The notes under the pieces were generated by a model that did no database searches, was not told the DNA's origin, and was given only the letters and a program-made list of their open reading frames with translations. A stretch of 64,000 nt of DNA, from positions 48,061,762 through 48,125,761 of the forward strand of contig CM064505.1 of NCBI GenBank assembly GCA_032716605.1, read 5' to 3'. The stretch comes from Paralithodes platypus. Taxonomy: Eukaryota; Arthropoda; Malacostraca; Decapoda; Lithodidae. Positions within the stretch are counted from its first letter, which is position 1. Each line of letters opens with the position of its first letter. This document shows, piece by piece, positions 1-11,303 of the stretch. Position numbers and translations under genes: made by a program.

Positions 1-2970
1 TAGGGAAGTCCTCTCGATAAATTACCCCTGAACCAATATATTATTATGTTCCTTCCAACAACCAACTATACTCCTAAAATCGATTAATGAAATTTACAAA
101 CACATGTGGCAGTCCGTGGATTCGAATCCAGGATGCTCACACCGAAAATCAACACCTTATGCATCGCACCACGTAGACAGTTAAAGAATGGTGGACACTG
201 CCTACGATTTATTATGCTACTTCGAATCCTGCATATCAATCTAAGCATGTACACACATCCCAACTGCAACTCACGTAGGCTATGCATATGTGAATGGAAA
301 GAGCAATTAATGGGGCCTTAACCACTAGGGAAGTCCTCTCGATAAATTACCCCTGAACCAATATCAATTATTATGTTCCTTCCAACAACCAACTATACTC
401 CTAAAATCGATTAATGAAATTTACAAACACATGTGGCAGTCCGTGGATTCGAATCCAGGATGCTCACACCGAAAATCAACACCTTATGCATCGCACCACG
501 TAGACAGTTAAAGAATGGTGGACACTGCCTACGATTTATTATGCAACTTCGAATCCTGCATATCAATCTAAGCATGTACACACATCCCAACTGCAACTCA
601 CGTAGGCTATGCATATGTGAATGGAAAGAGCAATTAATGGGGCCTTAACCACTAGGGAAGTCCTCTCGATAAATTACCCCTGAACCAATATCAATTATTA
701 TGTTCCTTCCAACAACCAACTATACTCCTAAAATCGATTAATGAAATTTACAAACACATGTGGCAGTCCGTGGATTCGAATCCAGGATGCTCACACCGAA
801 AATCAACACCTTATGCATCGCACCACGTAGACAGTTAAAGAATGGTGGACACTGCCTACGATTTATTATGCAACTTCGAATCCTGCATATCAATCTAAGC
901 ATGTACACACATCCCAACTGCAACTCACGTAGGCTATGCATATGTGAATGGAAAGAGCAATTAATGGGGCCTTAACCACTAGGGAAGTCCTCTCGATAAA
1001 TTACCCCTGAACCAATATCAATTATTATGTTCCTTCCAACAACCAACTATACTCCTAAAATCGATTAATGAAATTTACAAACACATGTGGCAGTCCGTGG
1101 ATTCGAATCCAGGATGCTCACACCGAAAATCAACACCTTATGCATCGCACCACGTAGACAGTTAAAGAATGGTGGACACTGCCTACGATTTATTATGCAA
1201 CTTCGAATCCTGCATATCAATCTAAGCATGTACACACATCCCAACTGCAACTCACGTAGGCTATGCATATGTGAATGGAAAGAGCAATTAATGGGGCCTT
1301 AACCACTAGGGAAGTCCTCTCGATAAATTACCCTGAACCAATATCAATTATTATGTTCCTTCCAACAACCAACTATACTCCTAAAATCGATTAATGAAAT
1401 TTACAAACACATGTGGCAGTCCGTGGATTCGAATCCAGGATGCTCACACCGAAAATCAACACCTTATGCATCGCACCACGTAGACAGTTAAAGAATGGTG
1501 GACACTGCCTACGATTTATTATGCAACTTCGAATCCTGCATATCAATCTAAGCATGTACACACATCCCAACTGCAACTCACGTAGGCTATGCATATGTGA
1601 ATGGAAAGAGCAATTAATGGGGCCTTAACCACTAGGGAAGTCCTCTCGATAAATTACCCCTGAACCAATATCAATTATTATGTTCCTTCCAACAACCAAC
1701 TATACTCCTAAAATCGATTAATGAAATTTACAAACACATGTGGCAGTCCGTGGATTCGAATCCAGGATGCTCACACCGAAAATCAACACCTTATGCATCG
1801 CACCACGTAGACAGTTAAAGAATGGTGGACACTGCCTACGATTTATTATGCAACTTCGAATCCTGCATATCAATCTAAGCATGTACACACATCCCAACTG
1901 CAACTCACGTAGGCTATGCATATGTGAATGGAAAGAGCAATTAATGGGGCCTTAACCACTAGGGAAGTCCTCTCGATAAATTACCCCTGAACCAATATCA
2001 ATTATTATGTTCCTTCCAACAACCAACTATACTCCTAAAATCGATTAATGAAATTTACAAACACATGTGGCAGTCCGTGGATTCGAATCCAGGATGCTCA
2101 CACCGAAAATCAACACCTTATGCATCGCACCACGTAGACAGTTAAAGAATGGTGGACACTGCCTACGATTTATTATGCAACTTCGAATCCTGCATATCAA
2201 TCTAAGCATGTACACACATCCCAACTGCAACTCACGTAGGCTATGCATATGTGAATGGAAAGAGCAATTAATGGGGCCTTAACCACTAGGGAAGTCCTCT
2301 CGATAAATTACCCCTGAACCAATATCAATTATTATGTTCCTTCCAACAACAACTATACTCCTAAAATCGATTAATGAAATTTACAAACACATGTGGCAGT
2401 CCGTGGATTCGAATCCAGGATGCTCACACCGAAAATCAACACCTTATGCATCGCACCACGTAGACAGTTAAAGAATGGTGGACACTGCCTACGATTTGTT
2501 ATGCAACTTCGAATCCTGCATATCAATCTAAGCATGTACACACATCCCAACTGCAACTCACGTAGGCTATGCATATGTGAATGGAAAGAGCAATTAATGG
2601 GGCCTTAACCACTAGGGAAGTCCTCTCGATAAATTACCCCTGAACCAATATCAATTATTATGTTCCTTCCAACAACCAACTATACTCCTAAAATCGATTA
2701 ATGAAATTTACAAACACATGTGGCAGTCCGTGGATTCGAATCCAGGATGCTCACACCGAAAATCAACACCTTATGCATCGCACCACGTAGACAGTTAAAG
2801 AATGGTGGACACTGCCTACGATTTATTATGCAACTTCGAATCCTGCATATCAATCTAAGCATGTACACACATCCCAACTGCAACTCACGTAGGCTATGCA
2901 TATGTGAATGGAAAGAGCAATTAATGGGGCCTTAACCACTAGGGAAGTCCTCTCGATAAATTACCCCTGA
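1..2970. repeat. Satellite array, 327-bp unit, nine copies
   Basis: Nine near-identical head-to-tail units with spacings of 326 or 327 bp, plus a last partial unit that breaks off at 2970. The array runs off the left edge, so its true size is unknown. Unit 1 lacks a few bases near position 45 that later units have; other units differ by single bases (an A-to-G change near 2498, one-base losses near 1331 and 2350). Each unit carries a perfect 12-bp palindrome (GGATTCGAATCC). Open frames of 67 and 71 codons recur on both strands of every unit, but only because the unit recurs. Such homogeneity points to recent amplification or ongoing concerted evolution. Confidence 0.97.
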
Positions 2971-3977
2971 GAAGGGAACTGCTAGCATTAGCGGATCTGG
3001 ATGGAGCCTAGTCTCCCACTTCCAACGTTCAGGTATACTCTTCTGATCAATGGTTTAGTTAGCAAGTTTTATAATACTGGAAGACCTCAATGTACTTATG
3101 TATTCACTTTCACTAATTAGATTTCTTACTGGTAGGTCGGGTGCCCAAGTAGCGGCTCACAGTTAGAATTAGACACGCGTATATTTTAGAACACGAAAAT
3201 TCTAGTAACCTCAAGGGGGTACTGATCTAAGATTTATATTCTTATGGCAGAAATACGTAGAACACAAATCAGTGGGCGAACGTTAGATATTACTAGGGTT
3301 TTAATATCTGAATAAGGTAATTACGAGAGTCAATGTCGCCTGTTGATTAATGAACACTGATACGCTTAGTACGTCCCAAATGGAATGGTTAAATATGAGT
3401 TACACTGGGCAAAGTTATAGCCACTTCATAGAAAAGTTAATAAGTGAATGTCGAACTAGTACTATAACACTAATAAAGTGAATCTTGAATAGTATTTGTT
3501 GGTCTGGTCCTGGTTATCTTGCTTCCGGTGATGTTGGGGGCTAACGACTGGTTCCTCGACCGTCCAGGTGGTCCAAATGTAGGAAGTTCTCAAGTCGGAT
3601 CTCTTGGCGATCGGTGCTGGCTACACACTTATATACCCACTAGTTTGTGTGAAGGTTATAAGGTGCACGTTGGTACTTGTACGTGGACAGATCTTCTATT
3701 TAACTTCTGCCACGGAGTCTGCCGGCTCGGGAATCTCTCAACTCAGGAACAACACAAGGGCAGAGCTAGAGGTCAACTTCAGGGTGGGTACCACTGGTTG
3801 GTGTCTATCTTTCAACTGATTTTACTGAGGGCGGGAGCTGGGTTTATAGGCTCGGTTCTGGACCCTGTAGGCCATAGGGATCTTGAGTCTTATGGACTTA
3901 TTGGAGCTCTCAATAGATATGGGGACTAGGTAAGATGGTGATTACTGTTGTGACACATGGCTATAGGAAGCCTTCAT
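2971..3977. repeat. RepA copy A, left part
   Basis: First half of a repeat of about 2 kb whose second copy lies at 14338-15458 plus 24900-25790. The two copies align over their length with scattered substitutions and small indels. This half begins where the satellite stops and ends where the DIRS element begins. It has a 136-codon plus-strand ORF at 3519-3929, but copy B breaks that frame, so I do not call a gene. No terminal structure lets me assign the repeat to a transposon class. Confidence 0.85.
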
Positions 3978-4014
3978 TATAGGTTTGACTCCTGTAAGGA
4001 GATAAAGAAAACCT

Positions 4015-4328
4015 AATATTTAGTAGTGGCCCCGTAATCATTGACGAACATGCCTATTACATAAGGCATCCTCTTCAAACACTAATCCGCCGTAGTTTGA
4101 ATCTACCGCGCAGAGCATTTAAAATCTGAGGAGCCTTCATCATGAGCGCACGCGACCTCACTCATGGCTTCAGTCATTATGAATTGGGTTCTCACTACGA
4201 AAAAACTTCGTAAAAAATAAAAACAAAAACAAAATAAAATAACTATCCAATAAGCTTTCCATCATATCGTGGATGTACTTGTGTGGATCTTTGACCAGAC
4301 GCTGATTCAGGCGTCATTCTTCCTTCAC
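4015..4328. repeat. DIRS-1 left inverted terminal repeat
   Basis: About 310 bp that read, as reverse complement, like 12346-12657, with few differences. The match ends near the CATTCTTCCTTC motif at about 4328. The element extends about 37 bp further left (3978-4014) with no partner in the right repeat; that extension is repeated in inverted form in the internal complementary region. Confidence 0.9.
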
Positions 4329-4398
4329 TGACATATCAAGTAAACCAAAATCCTTAATACATCAACGAATGGGAAGGGGATGGTCGGGAGGGCCCCAG

Positions 4399-4510
4399 TC
4401 GTCAATGATTACGGGGCCACTACTAAATATTAGGTTTTCTTTATCTCCTTACAGGAGTCAAACCTATAATTTATTAGTGGCCCCTCCATCATTGACGAAC
4501 ATGCCTGATT
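4399..4510. repeat. DIRS-1 internal complementary region
   Basis: The left part (4399-4469) is the reverse complement of the element's extreme left end (3978-4049). The right part (about 4470-4510) matches the reverse complement of the extreme right end (about 12618-12657). The two element ends are therefore joined inside this segment. In DIRS1-type elements this region is thought to template circularisation of the cDNA before recombinase-mediated integration. Confidence 0.88.
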
Positions 4511-5064
4511 TCTAAGACTGGAGGGGGACATTCGTAATCATATCATAACTCTAGAAAAGCAGATAATCAAACAACCACATAGTATTCTTACTTTGAAAAT
4601 ATATTTAAATACGGCGCAGCCCATATATATACAAAAAAGGGGTTCAAGCAGGTGCGTGCTTCAAAGAAGCCTGCTTGACAAAAAAGGGTAACTCTGGAGA
4701 TTCTGTGAACAGATCTGTAGTTACAAAGGCACCCCACTCAACGAGTGGTGACAAAAATAACAAGTTATAAGTTTACATGTGCACATAATAAACCCCATAA
4801 TATTCGTGGAAATATTGTGCAAAAGATCTCCACTGTTTAATACTAAATTGCTTTCACAGCTAAAACTACTATAACAACCCCGTTGTTTTGTACTAACATT
4901 GTACTAGCACAATTTCTCACAGAGAAATTTTCATATCACATTATCCATAAATTGTATCACAGCTCTTACATTCCGGCGGGGTCTAGGGTGTCCTATGTTA
5001 CACTGACTGCACCCCCCCCCCCCCCTTTTTCCTTGAAAGTAAACAAAAGTGACTGAAGGGCCAC
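4511..5064 (-). other. DIRS-1 3' untranslated region
   Basis: Non-coding, AT-rich stretch between the recombinase stop and the complementary region. It includes a C homopolymer near 5013 and a CCGGCGG motif near 4974. A matching arrangement with the same motif occurs in the second DIRS copy near 60259. I see no open frame in it. Confidence 0.6.
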
Positions 5065-5898
5065 CTAGACCCTCTGCCTTAAAGCTATACATGGTAAGGA
5101 AGGTTTGTCTAGAGCAACTGACAAGTATCTAGTCAAAAACGTATGATTAGACGCCCACAACTGTGTGGACGAAATATCTTCTACTGAAAAGTTCTTCAGG
5201 AAACGTAAAGAGGCTGCCCATTTGCGTAAATCGTGGGCCCTACCCACAACGCCGGGATTACTCTCTTTAATGACTTCGACCAGAAGAGAAGCTAATCTCC
5301 GTTTCAGTAAGCGTTTACCCGTACTCGCTACCCATAAAGCACCTTGGGGGTTTAGAGGAGCCACTCTCAAATATTTGGTTAGAGCTTGCACTGGACATAG
5401 ATTATGGTGCACCTTTCCCCTTTTTAACGCCGGCACCGTGAACTCAGAAAACACGTGTGTACTGTGCTCATTCTTGGCTACAAATCCCGGGGAAGGTGCA
5501 ATGTGAATACATTCATCAAGTCTACCAAACCTAAGGCAATTAGGTGTGTTGCTCATCGCCGCCAGCTCAGACACTCTGTTCCCGGTGGCCAAAGCCAAAA
5601 GGAATACAGCCTTTTTTAAGAGTAATGCAAAATCTGCAGTATTTTGGTACAGACGAGAGTGAAGTAAAGACAATGCCTTGTCCAGAAACCAATTAGGCAT
5701 GAGCTGACGGGGAGGTGGGCGGAGTTTAAAACATGCCCTCATAAAACCTGTTTCCTCCGCTACCGGTATGGAGAGACGTGTAAGGTCTAAAAAGGGCACT
5801 CTAATCGCAGTTAAGTGATTTTTTAACGTTACCACAGATAAACGTTTCTGCTCAAACAGATAATTTAAATAATTAAAAACTAATGCTACTGAGGGCAC
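5065..5898 (-). CDS. Tyrosine recombinase of DIRS-1
   Basis: 277 codons from the first ATG, but in-frame coding-like sequence continues upstream to about 5967, so the true N-terminus is probably longer or fused to, or overlapping, the RT frame. Catalytic residues of the lambda-integrase fold are visible: Arg108 in ATGNRVSEL, His222 and Arg225 in HDLRKW, Trp248 in the following WASNH motif, and the Tyr258 nucleophile in TRYLSV. This set identifies a DIRS-type recombinase, which would join circular element DNA to the chromosome. The downstream neighbour is the complementary region, as expected at the element's 3' end. No internal stop or frameshift is seen, so it may be functional. Confidence 0.92.
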   Translation of the reverse strand: MPSVALVFNYLNYLFEQKRLSVVTLKNHLTAIRVPFLDLTRLSIPVAEETGFMRACFKLRPPPRQLMPNWFLDKALSLLHSRLYQNTADFALLLKKAVFLLALATGNRVSELAAMSNTPNCLRFGRLDECIHIAPSPGFVAKNEHSTHVFSEFTVPALKRGKVHHNLCPVQALTKYLRVAPLNPQGALWVASTGKRLLKRRLASLLVEVIKESNPGVVGRAHDLRKWAASLRFLKNFSVEDISSTQLWASNHTFLTRYLSVALDKPSLPCIALRQRV

Positions 5899-6017
5899 AG
5901 TCTGTTCTGTTCTAATGATCCAAGAAGTAAAGGCTTGCCAATGTGATTGATACTGTCGTTTCGTAGACTGAGTATATTGATTTAATTATTTATTGGTCAC
6001 ATCTCTACCGTATGGTG

Positions 6018-7925
6018 CTAGCCACTTGGCCTCCTGAATGTCCATAATGCAAAAGTCAGCGAGGTCGCTAGGTTGCCAATCGTGTCTAAGTGGAAATACC
6101 CGACCGGGAGCGACACCGGGTGCGGGCACCACGTCTTTAATTGCTGGTACCACAACTGCGCCGGCCACAGGGGCGCGACTAGCGAGACTAAGCCTCGATA
6201 ATCTCGTAGTTTGTTCACTACGTGGCACATTAGTGACGTGTCTGGCGGCGGAAACAGATAGATGGAGCTCCATCTGTTCCAGTCTGTCACTAGGGCGTTT
6301 GGTCCCCCTGCCGGCGTTTTCGTCCGGCGGGTGAGGTATAGAGGGAGTTTGTGAGTCTCCTCGGACGCAAACAGATCCACTTGTGGATGGTAGAGCTCTG
6401 CAATCATTTGGTTGAAAATGGGTTGCTTGAGCTCCCATTCTACTGTCGTGCTCTGTCTCCGGGACAGAGCGTCTGCCCAGACGTTTGCTACGCCTGGGAG
6501 ATAAGAAGCGTGAAGATAAATGTCTAGTCTGTTGGCTAGAGTAAAAATCTCTTCCGACACGTTTAGCAACTTCCTTGACCTCGTTGACCCCTGTTTCTGA
6601 ATACAGTGAACTTCATTCAGATTGTCCATTCTGAAGGCCACCGACTTGCCCCGTAAAGCAGGGCCGTGAGCCTGAAGGAGGAAATACAAGGGGACTAGTA
6701 ATTCTTTGACATTGATGTGGGAGATTTCTAAGTGGGACCAAAGCCCCTGACCCTGGTGCCCCTGATTTGACTGAAATCCCCAACCTATTGTGCCTGGCGC
6801 ATCCGTGTCTACCCATACCGTTGGCGGAGGAGAGGTCCATGACATTATTGAGTGCAACATTTCCCTCTTCGCCCAGACCGCTAGTAAGGTGTGGATTAAT
6901 TTTGGGATGGGCCATAACTTTCCCGCCGGTAAGAGTGGGAAATATTTGTTGCCTTCCAATATTAAACGTTTTACTTTCAACCGGCCCAACATTACAGTTA
7001 GTTGAATCCAGTTGAGAGAGCCGACCAGAGACTCCCAGACCCTCCGTGTCGTAGTCAGACTGTGAAGAAACATGAACAGTTTCCTGCGAAACCTGTTGCG
7101 ATTGTCCACACTCTGACTCAGAGTGAGAGCAGCTGTGTCCCAGACCAGCCCTATCCACTGAATTACTCGTGAGGGAACAAGGTTTGACTTTACCAGATTT
7201 ACCTTGAACCCTAGAGTTTTGACATGATTTAAAATTATGTTGACATGTTTGATGCATAATTGCTCTGTCTCTGCCACCACCAGCCAGTCGTCTAGGTACC
7301 ACAAAACTCTGATTCCTTGCTTTAACAACGGCATCAGGGCTTGCCGGACTAATTTCGTGAATAATCGAGGTGCCAGGTTCAAACCGAATGGCATCCTTTG
7401 AAAAACAAAATTTTGGTGCCTGATCCGTAAGGCCAGAAACCTTTGAAATCTTTTGTTTACTGATACGTGCCAATAAGCGTCTGTCAGGTCTAGGGAACAC
7501 ATCCAACCTCCCGGCGGAAGTGTTAGCCTGATTTGGTGTACTGTTAACATTCGGAATGACTCGTTGTGAATGTGAAGGTTCAGATAAGACAGGTCTACGA
7601 CCGGTCTCATCTGAACACTGTCCCTATTGGGAACCAAAAATAGCTTGGACGTGAATACAGGGTAATTTGGGGGGACCGGGATGATGACATTCTTGGCAAT
7701 CATTTCCTGGACCAGTGACTCCACCTCTAAAGAAACAAAATTCGCCGTTGTCGGCTGACGTAAGCGAGGTCGCCGGAGCCACTGCCAAGTGATGCCTTTG
7801 CGTGCCACCATCCGTGCCCAAGTGTTTAACGGCCATGCTTGGTGACACGTTTGGAACGACCCAGTTAGCAGACAAGGGTTCGCCGGCTGTACTACCCTCG
7901 GATCCGCCGGCCTTAAGACTGGCAC
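6018..7925 (-). CDS. Reverse transcriptase-RNase H of DIRS-1
   Basis: 635 codons. The RT domain covers about residues 70-250, with LVPN, DLTDAYWHV and the catalytic box YLDDWLV at 210-216, the form typical of DIRS elements. RNase H follows, with acidic residues at about 373-375 (VDTDAP), Glu408, Asp434 and Asp485 (WADALSR). The C-terminal tail (about 500-635) contains VDLFAS and an APLWP box, seen in this family after RNase H. It starts 17 bp after the gag stop and nearly abuts the recombinase frame, so translation of the downstream frames probably needs re-initiation or a shift. A 150-codon ORF at 5986-6438 in another frame overlaps the 3' end and is most likely a shadow. Confidence 0.93.
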   Translation of the reverse strand: MPVLRPADPRVVQPANPCLLTGSFQTCHQAWPLNTWARMVARKGITWQWLRRPRLRQPTTANFVSLEVESLVQEMIAKNVIIPVPPNYPVFTSKLFLVPNRDSVQMRPVVDLSYLNLHIHNESFRMLTVHQIRLTLPPGGWMCSLDLTDAYWHVSVNKRFQRFLALRIRHQNFVFQRMPFGLNLAPRLFTKLVRQALMPLLKQGIRVLWYLDDWLVVAETEQLCIKHVNIILNHVKTLGFKVNLVKSNLVPSRVIQWIGLVWDTAALTLSQSVDNRNRFRRKLFMFLHSLTTTRRVWESLVGSLNWIQLTVMLGRLKVKRLILEGNKYFPLLPAGKLWPIPKLIHTLLAVWAKREMLHSIMSWTSPPPTVWVDTDAPGTIGWGFQSNQGHQGQGLWSHLEISHINVKELLVPLYFLLQAHGPALRGKSVAFRMDNLNEVHCIQKQGSTRSRKLLNVSEEIFTLANRLDIYLHASYLPGVANVWADALSRRQSTTVEWELKQPIFNQMIAELYHPQVDLFASEETHKLPLYLTRRTKTPAGGPNALVTDWNRWSSIYLFPPPDTSLMCHVVNKLRDYRGLVSLVAPLWPAQLWYQQLKTWCPHPVSLPVGYFHLDTIGNLATSLTFALWTFRRPSG

Positions 7926-7942
7926 CGGGAGTGAGAGAGACT

Positions 7943-10570
7943 TTAGTTTTTTGATGGTGGTGGAGTTGGTGGTGGTGGACGCTTCGCCGGCTGGCTGGCG
8001 TTGGCCGAAGACGGGCCCTGACCTGGCTTATTATGGCCGCGTCCTCTCTGACCTGAAAACCTACTCTGTCTATGCCTGTACTGACCTTGAGGGGAGGAGG
8101 AGGACTTAGGTGGAAGAAAGGGCTTAGATCCCCCCGGCTGAGCCTTAGCGACTGGCCTGGGTTTGGGGAAGTTAAAGGCAGGTTTCTTAGAAGGGGTGGG
8201 ACTGTGTTTAAAGGCCTGAGCCATATTAAACACCGTTCGCCACACGTCAGGGGACATTAAAGAGGGAGTGAGCACTGGTGACATGACCACCTGATTCGCA
8301 ATGCGATCAGGCAGTTTTCGGACTAAGGACTTTCTGAGGTCTTGTCTCGCTCGTACCGCCTCAAGCAAGGCGGTGCGTATGTCACCCAAAGATTGGATTG
8401 ACGACTGAAGAAGCAGTCGCCGGGACAATTCAACCGATCGTCTGGCATCCGCGTCTGCGATTGCCTGAGTGGACCGGAGCAAAGACTTTGCTACCTGTTG
8501 AGACACTATGTATTGAGAGAACAGGCGAAAAGCTTTCCCCCTTAGCCTAAATTCTCGGTCTAGGTGAGTTGGGGTAGGGGTAGTGAAAGGGTCTTTTAGC
8601 TCACAAAGATTAATTTTAGGGGCAGCTAAGAAAGCAAACAAAGCTGAAGGGACTCTGCCGGCAGAACACACTGGCATGGAGAACCAAGAATGAGTATCTT
8701 GAGGGATCTGGTGGGAAGTTTTGGAAGTAAATGTGGTCTCAAAGTTTTGAGCCTCTGTCTCCCATTCCACCCAAGGTTCTGGACCCAACTGCCCCACCTT
8801 CAATACTGGATTAGCTGCTGCGTCTGTGACGGTTTGCAAATCGAGTTCTGGAGTGAGAGCTGACAGAGTCTTAATGTCATTAAACCCATCATGCTTAGAC
8901 CAGTCTGAAAACAATTTTGAAGCTGAGGCAGAGGGTGAAGCCGGCTTAGCAGTATAAACAAAATAGTCCTGATGATAACTAGGTATAGCCTTTATGTTGA
9001 CATCTAGTACATTTCCCAAAGTATCCAAGGCCCTTAATTTCTTGGATTTATTGCCCTGGATAACCCACTCACGCGGTACTGGGAGTTCCCCTGACAAGGT
9101 AGGTTGGGCGAGCTCTGGTTTAGTGGGGGTCAAAAGGACCCATGACTCGTCTGGTCCGTAAAGCAAGGGCATAGCTACCTTTCTGAGAGGCGCTCTGTCT
9201 AGAGGGGGCGGATTGACATCCATTATAACCCTTACATTCGAAGTGGTCAATGCCGCCGTAGCAGGCCTAGTAACCACTGATGGTGACAGAGGGGGAGGGT
9301 GAGCGATCTGAGTCAAAGCAATAGAAGTCATCAGAGGCCGTACCGTAGACCTTGTCGTGGGAGCTCCCAAGTCCACTGTGGGAGTTTCCTGCTGTTGGCC
9401 AAAAAATTTAGATAAAGCATTACTAAGTAGCCCATCAATTTCCTGTGCAGTGACAAATTGACTTGATGATGTACTCACTGGTGAATCATTAAGATCTTGT
9501 GCGGCATCTAAGCCTGAACCTGACTCTTGCCCTTCCATATCCGATATAATTGAAACCGCCTCTTTATCATCCTGTTCCTCCTGAGAAGATCCCGCCGAAG
9601 CTGGGGTACCACCTTGTTGCCAAGATAAGTCAGGAATAGAGGATGGGATCGCCGCGTCCCGGTGGACGTCAGCCACTGTGTGAATAGCTTGAGCCGGAAG
9701 TGGGTGGTCAGGCCCTGGCAGAGAATATCGCCAAACACCGAGGCCTTGGCCTACACTCCCTTGGGAGTCCGAAACACTCTCAACCACTGAGCCCCCTGAA
9801 CTCTCCAATTCCAGGGTTAAAATGTTAATGGGTAAATCATTTTTAGGTACAGGCACTATACTGGACCCTTGAGACCGAACACAAACTCTGTCTAGGGTAG
9901 AGGTACGATGAGAAGTACTAGAAACTGGCGAATGTTGGGAGGCCTTTCTATCATGGGAATCCTTTTTTGAAGATTTATGGCTGCGGTGTGACCGTGAACT
10001 ACTCTTCGATTTGGAGGATTTATCGCCGTGACCACTGGTGGAACTTTCTGTCTTACTCTTCTTACTCGATGGTGAAGAGGCAAGACTAGGTGGCTGGTGT
10101 CTGAGAGGTGACCTAGACCGAGATCTCTCCCGAGACGAGGAGGCTGCCGCCGGGGGTGTAGGCTCTCGTTGACGTTTCGCAGTAGCAGCAGGAGAAGACA
10201 CAGAACCCTGACCAGTCTCCGCCGGCTTACGACTAGTTACTCGAGAGGAACGTTTAGGGGGAGGGTGCTCAAAAAGAAGCCTATCCCAAAGAGGGACGTT
10301 GTTACATTGAAGTGACTTATGAGCCACAATCGTAGTATACGCTGAAATCTGTTGCCGAACCTCTCGTAAGGCGACCGCTGCGGTCTTATCATTATCTCGG
10401 AGGACTTTGACACTTAATTGGGAGCAAAAGGAACAGTTGCGCATCACCCACAGACCCCTTGAACGGTCTAGACATTTAACACACTTGATGCAAAGAGTGT
10501 GCGCAAAAATAGGGATACCGGCACAGGTAGGGGTAATGCATAAAGCAAAAACTGGGGCAAAGGTAGCCAT
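7943..10570 (-). CDS. Gag-like protein of DIRS-1
   Basis: 875 codons, first long frame after the leader. The N-terminus has paired cysteines (CIKCVKC near residue 30, CSFC near 46) that may bind zinc. Residues about 115-220 are rich in Ser, Arg and Lys, with RSRSRSP and SSKSKSSSRS runs like an SR protein. The middle is acidic and Ser/Thr-rich. The C-terminus (about 770-875) is basic and proline-rich. The position upstream of RT in one strand, with a gap of only 17 bp, supports the Gag role; sequence alone does not prove it. The frame is uninterrupted over 2.6 kb. The ATG at 10570 is the first in frame. Confidence 0.8.
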   Translation of the reverse strand: MATFAPVFALCITPTCAGIPIFAHTLCIKCVKCLDRSRGLWVMRNCSFCSQLSVKVLRDNDKTAAVALREVRQQISAYTTIVAHKSLQCNNVPLWDRLLFEHPPPKRSSRVTSRKPAETGQGSVSSPAATAKRQREPTPPAAASSSRERSRSRSPLRHQPPSLASSPSSKKSKTESSTSGHGDKSSKSKSSSRSHRSHKSSKKDSHDRKASQHSPVSSTSHRTSTLDRVCVRSQGSSIVPVPKNDLPINILTLELESSGGSVVESVSDSQGSVGQGLGVWRYSLPGPDHPLPAQAIHTVADVHRDAAIPSSIPDLSWQQGGTPASAGSSQEEQDDKEAVSIISDMEGQESGSGLDAAQDLNDSPVSTSSSQFVTAQEIDGLLSNALSKFFGQQQETPTVDLGAPTTRSTVRPLMTSIALTQIAHPPPLSPSVVTRPATAALTTSNVRVIMDVNPPPLDRAPLRKVAMPLLYGPDESWVLLTPTKPELAQPTLSGELPVPREWVIQGNKSKKLRALDTLGNVLDVNIKAIPSYHQDYFVYTAKPASPSASASKLFSDWSKHDGFNDIKTLSALTPELDLQTVTDAAANPVLKVGQLGPEPWVEWETEAQNFETTFTSKTSHQIPQDTHSWFSMPVCSAGRVPSALFAFLAAPKINLCELKDPFTTPTPTHLDREFRLRGKAFRLFSQYIVSQQVAKSLLRSTQAIADADARRSVELSRRLLLQSSIQSLGDIRTALLEAVRARQDLRKSLVRKLPDRIANQVVMSPVLTPSLMSPDVWRTVFNMAQAFKHSPTPSKKPAFNFPKPRPVAKAQPGGSKPFLPPKSSSSPQGQYRHRQSRFSGQRGRGHNKPGQGPSSANASQPAKRPPPPTPPPSKN

Positions 10571-10992
10571 GACAGAGACTGGTGGGAAAACTACTGCAGG
10601 GTCTGTATTGGTCCGCCGGAGCCCAGCTCTGGAAAAAAGAAAATTTCCAGGAATTAATGCTCATAAGGTTAACCCAACATGTTCGCACACAAGTGTTAAT
10701 AACCCGCCGGGTAACGAGACGTAATGTCACAACGATCACAGCTCGCTACGCGGCGGGGTTCTATAAAGATTTCCGAATATCTAAACATGTCTTAAGAAAG
10801 TTAAGAATACCCTCTGACATAATATAAAGGACCAGTATGGCGTTTATAAACATAGTCTTTCCGGTGGTGACTGTTTCAAGATTCAATTTTGGAAAACAAC
10901 CCCCCACAAAGATGCCGGCACCTGAATTATCTAGCAGAATAACACAGGACAGGCTGGTACGAGATCTGATTTCTAACGAATTGTCACAAAAG

Positions 10993-11303
10993 ATCGCCGT
11001 AAGTTTGAAGGCGGCGATACATTAACGTATCTCTCAATTAACTGGTTAACTAAATTGAATTGTAAATTCCTTATTTCCTCCTCCCAGGAGCACCCGCCGG
11101 GTGTGAACAATTTGTGAAAAAGATGTTAACCCTAATTGAGCCTTCGATCGCCGTAAGTGTGAAGGCGGCGATACATATAGTATCAGTAAAATGGATCGGT
11201 TAACTAAACTGAATGACCAAGTCGTTCATCCCACCCTACCAAGGTGCACCCGCCGGGTGAGATGTAAAAACGTTAACCCCATAAGTTCCTGTCCCCACTT
11301 CTT
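10993..11303. repeat. Tandem hairpin repeat in the DIRS-1 leader, about 155-bp unit, two copies
   Basis: Each unit contains a hairpin with 7-bp arms ATCGCCG/CGGCGAT and a 12-nt loop (arms 10993-10999 with 11012-11018, and 11147-11153 with 11166-11172). About 95 bp later comes a palindrome CACCCGCCGGGTG (11091-11103 and 11247-11259). A GGTTAACTAAA segment also recurs. Half-sites follow near 11312, 11431, 11503 and 11588. Confidence 0.85.

Noticed and set aside
84..2935. Repeated 67- and 71-codon ORFs on both strands of the satellite
   Set aside because: They recur only because the unit recurs, lie opposite each other and have no recognisable motif.
1..2970. CRISPR-like array or tRNA gene cluster in the satellite
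   Set aside because: Whole 327-bp units repeat with no variable spacers. The GGATTCGAATCC palindrome resembles a T loop, but position 53 lacks the required G-C pair and no acceptor stem forms.
3519..3929. 136-codon ORF in RepA copy A
   Set aside because: The frame is broken in RepA copy B at the same place and has no motif.
6613..7506. 297-codon minus-strand ORF inside the DIRS-1 RT region
   Set aside because: It lies within the 635-codon RT/RNase H frame in another phase and has no domain.
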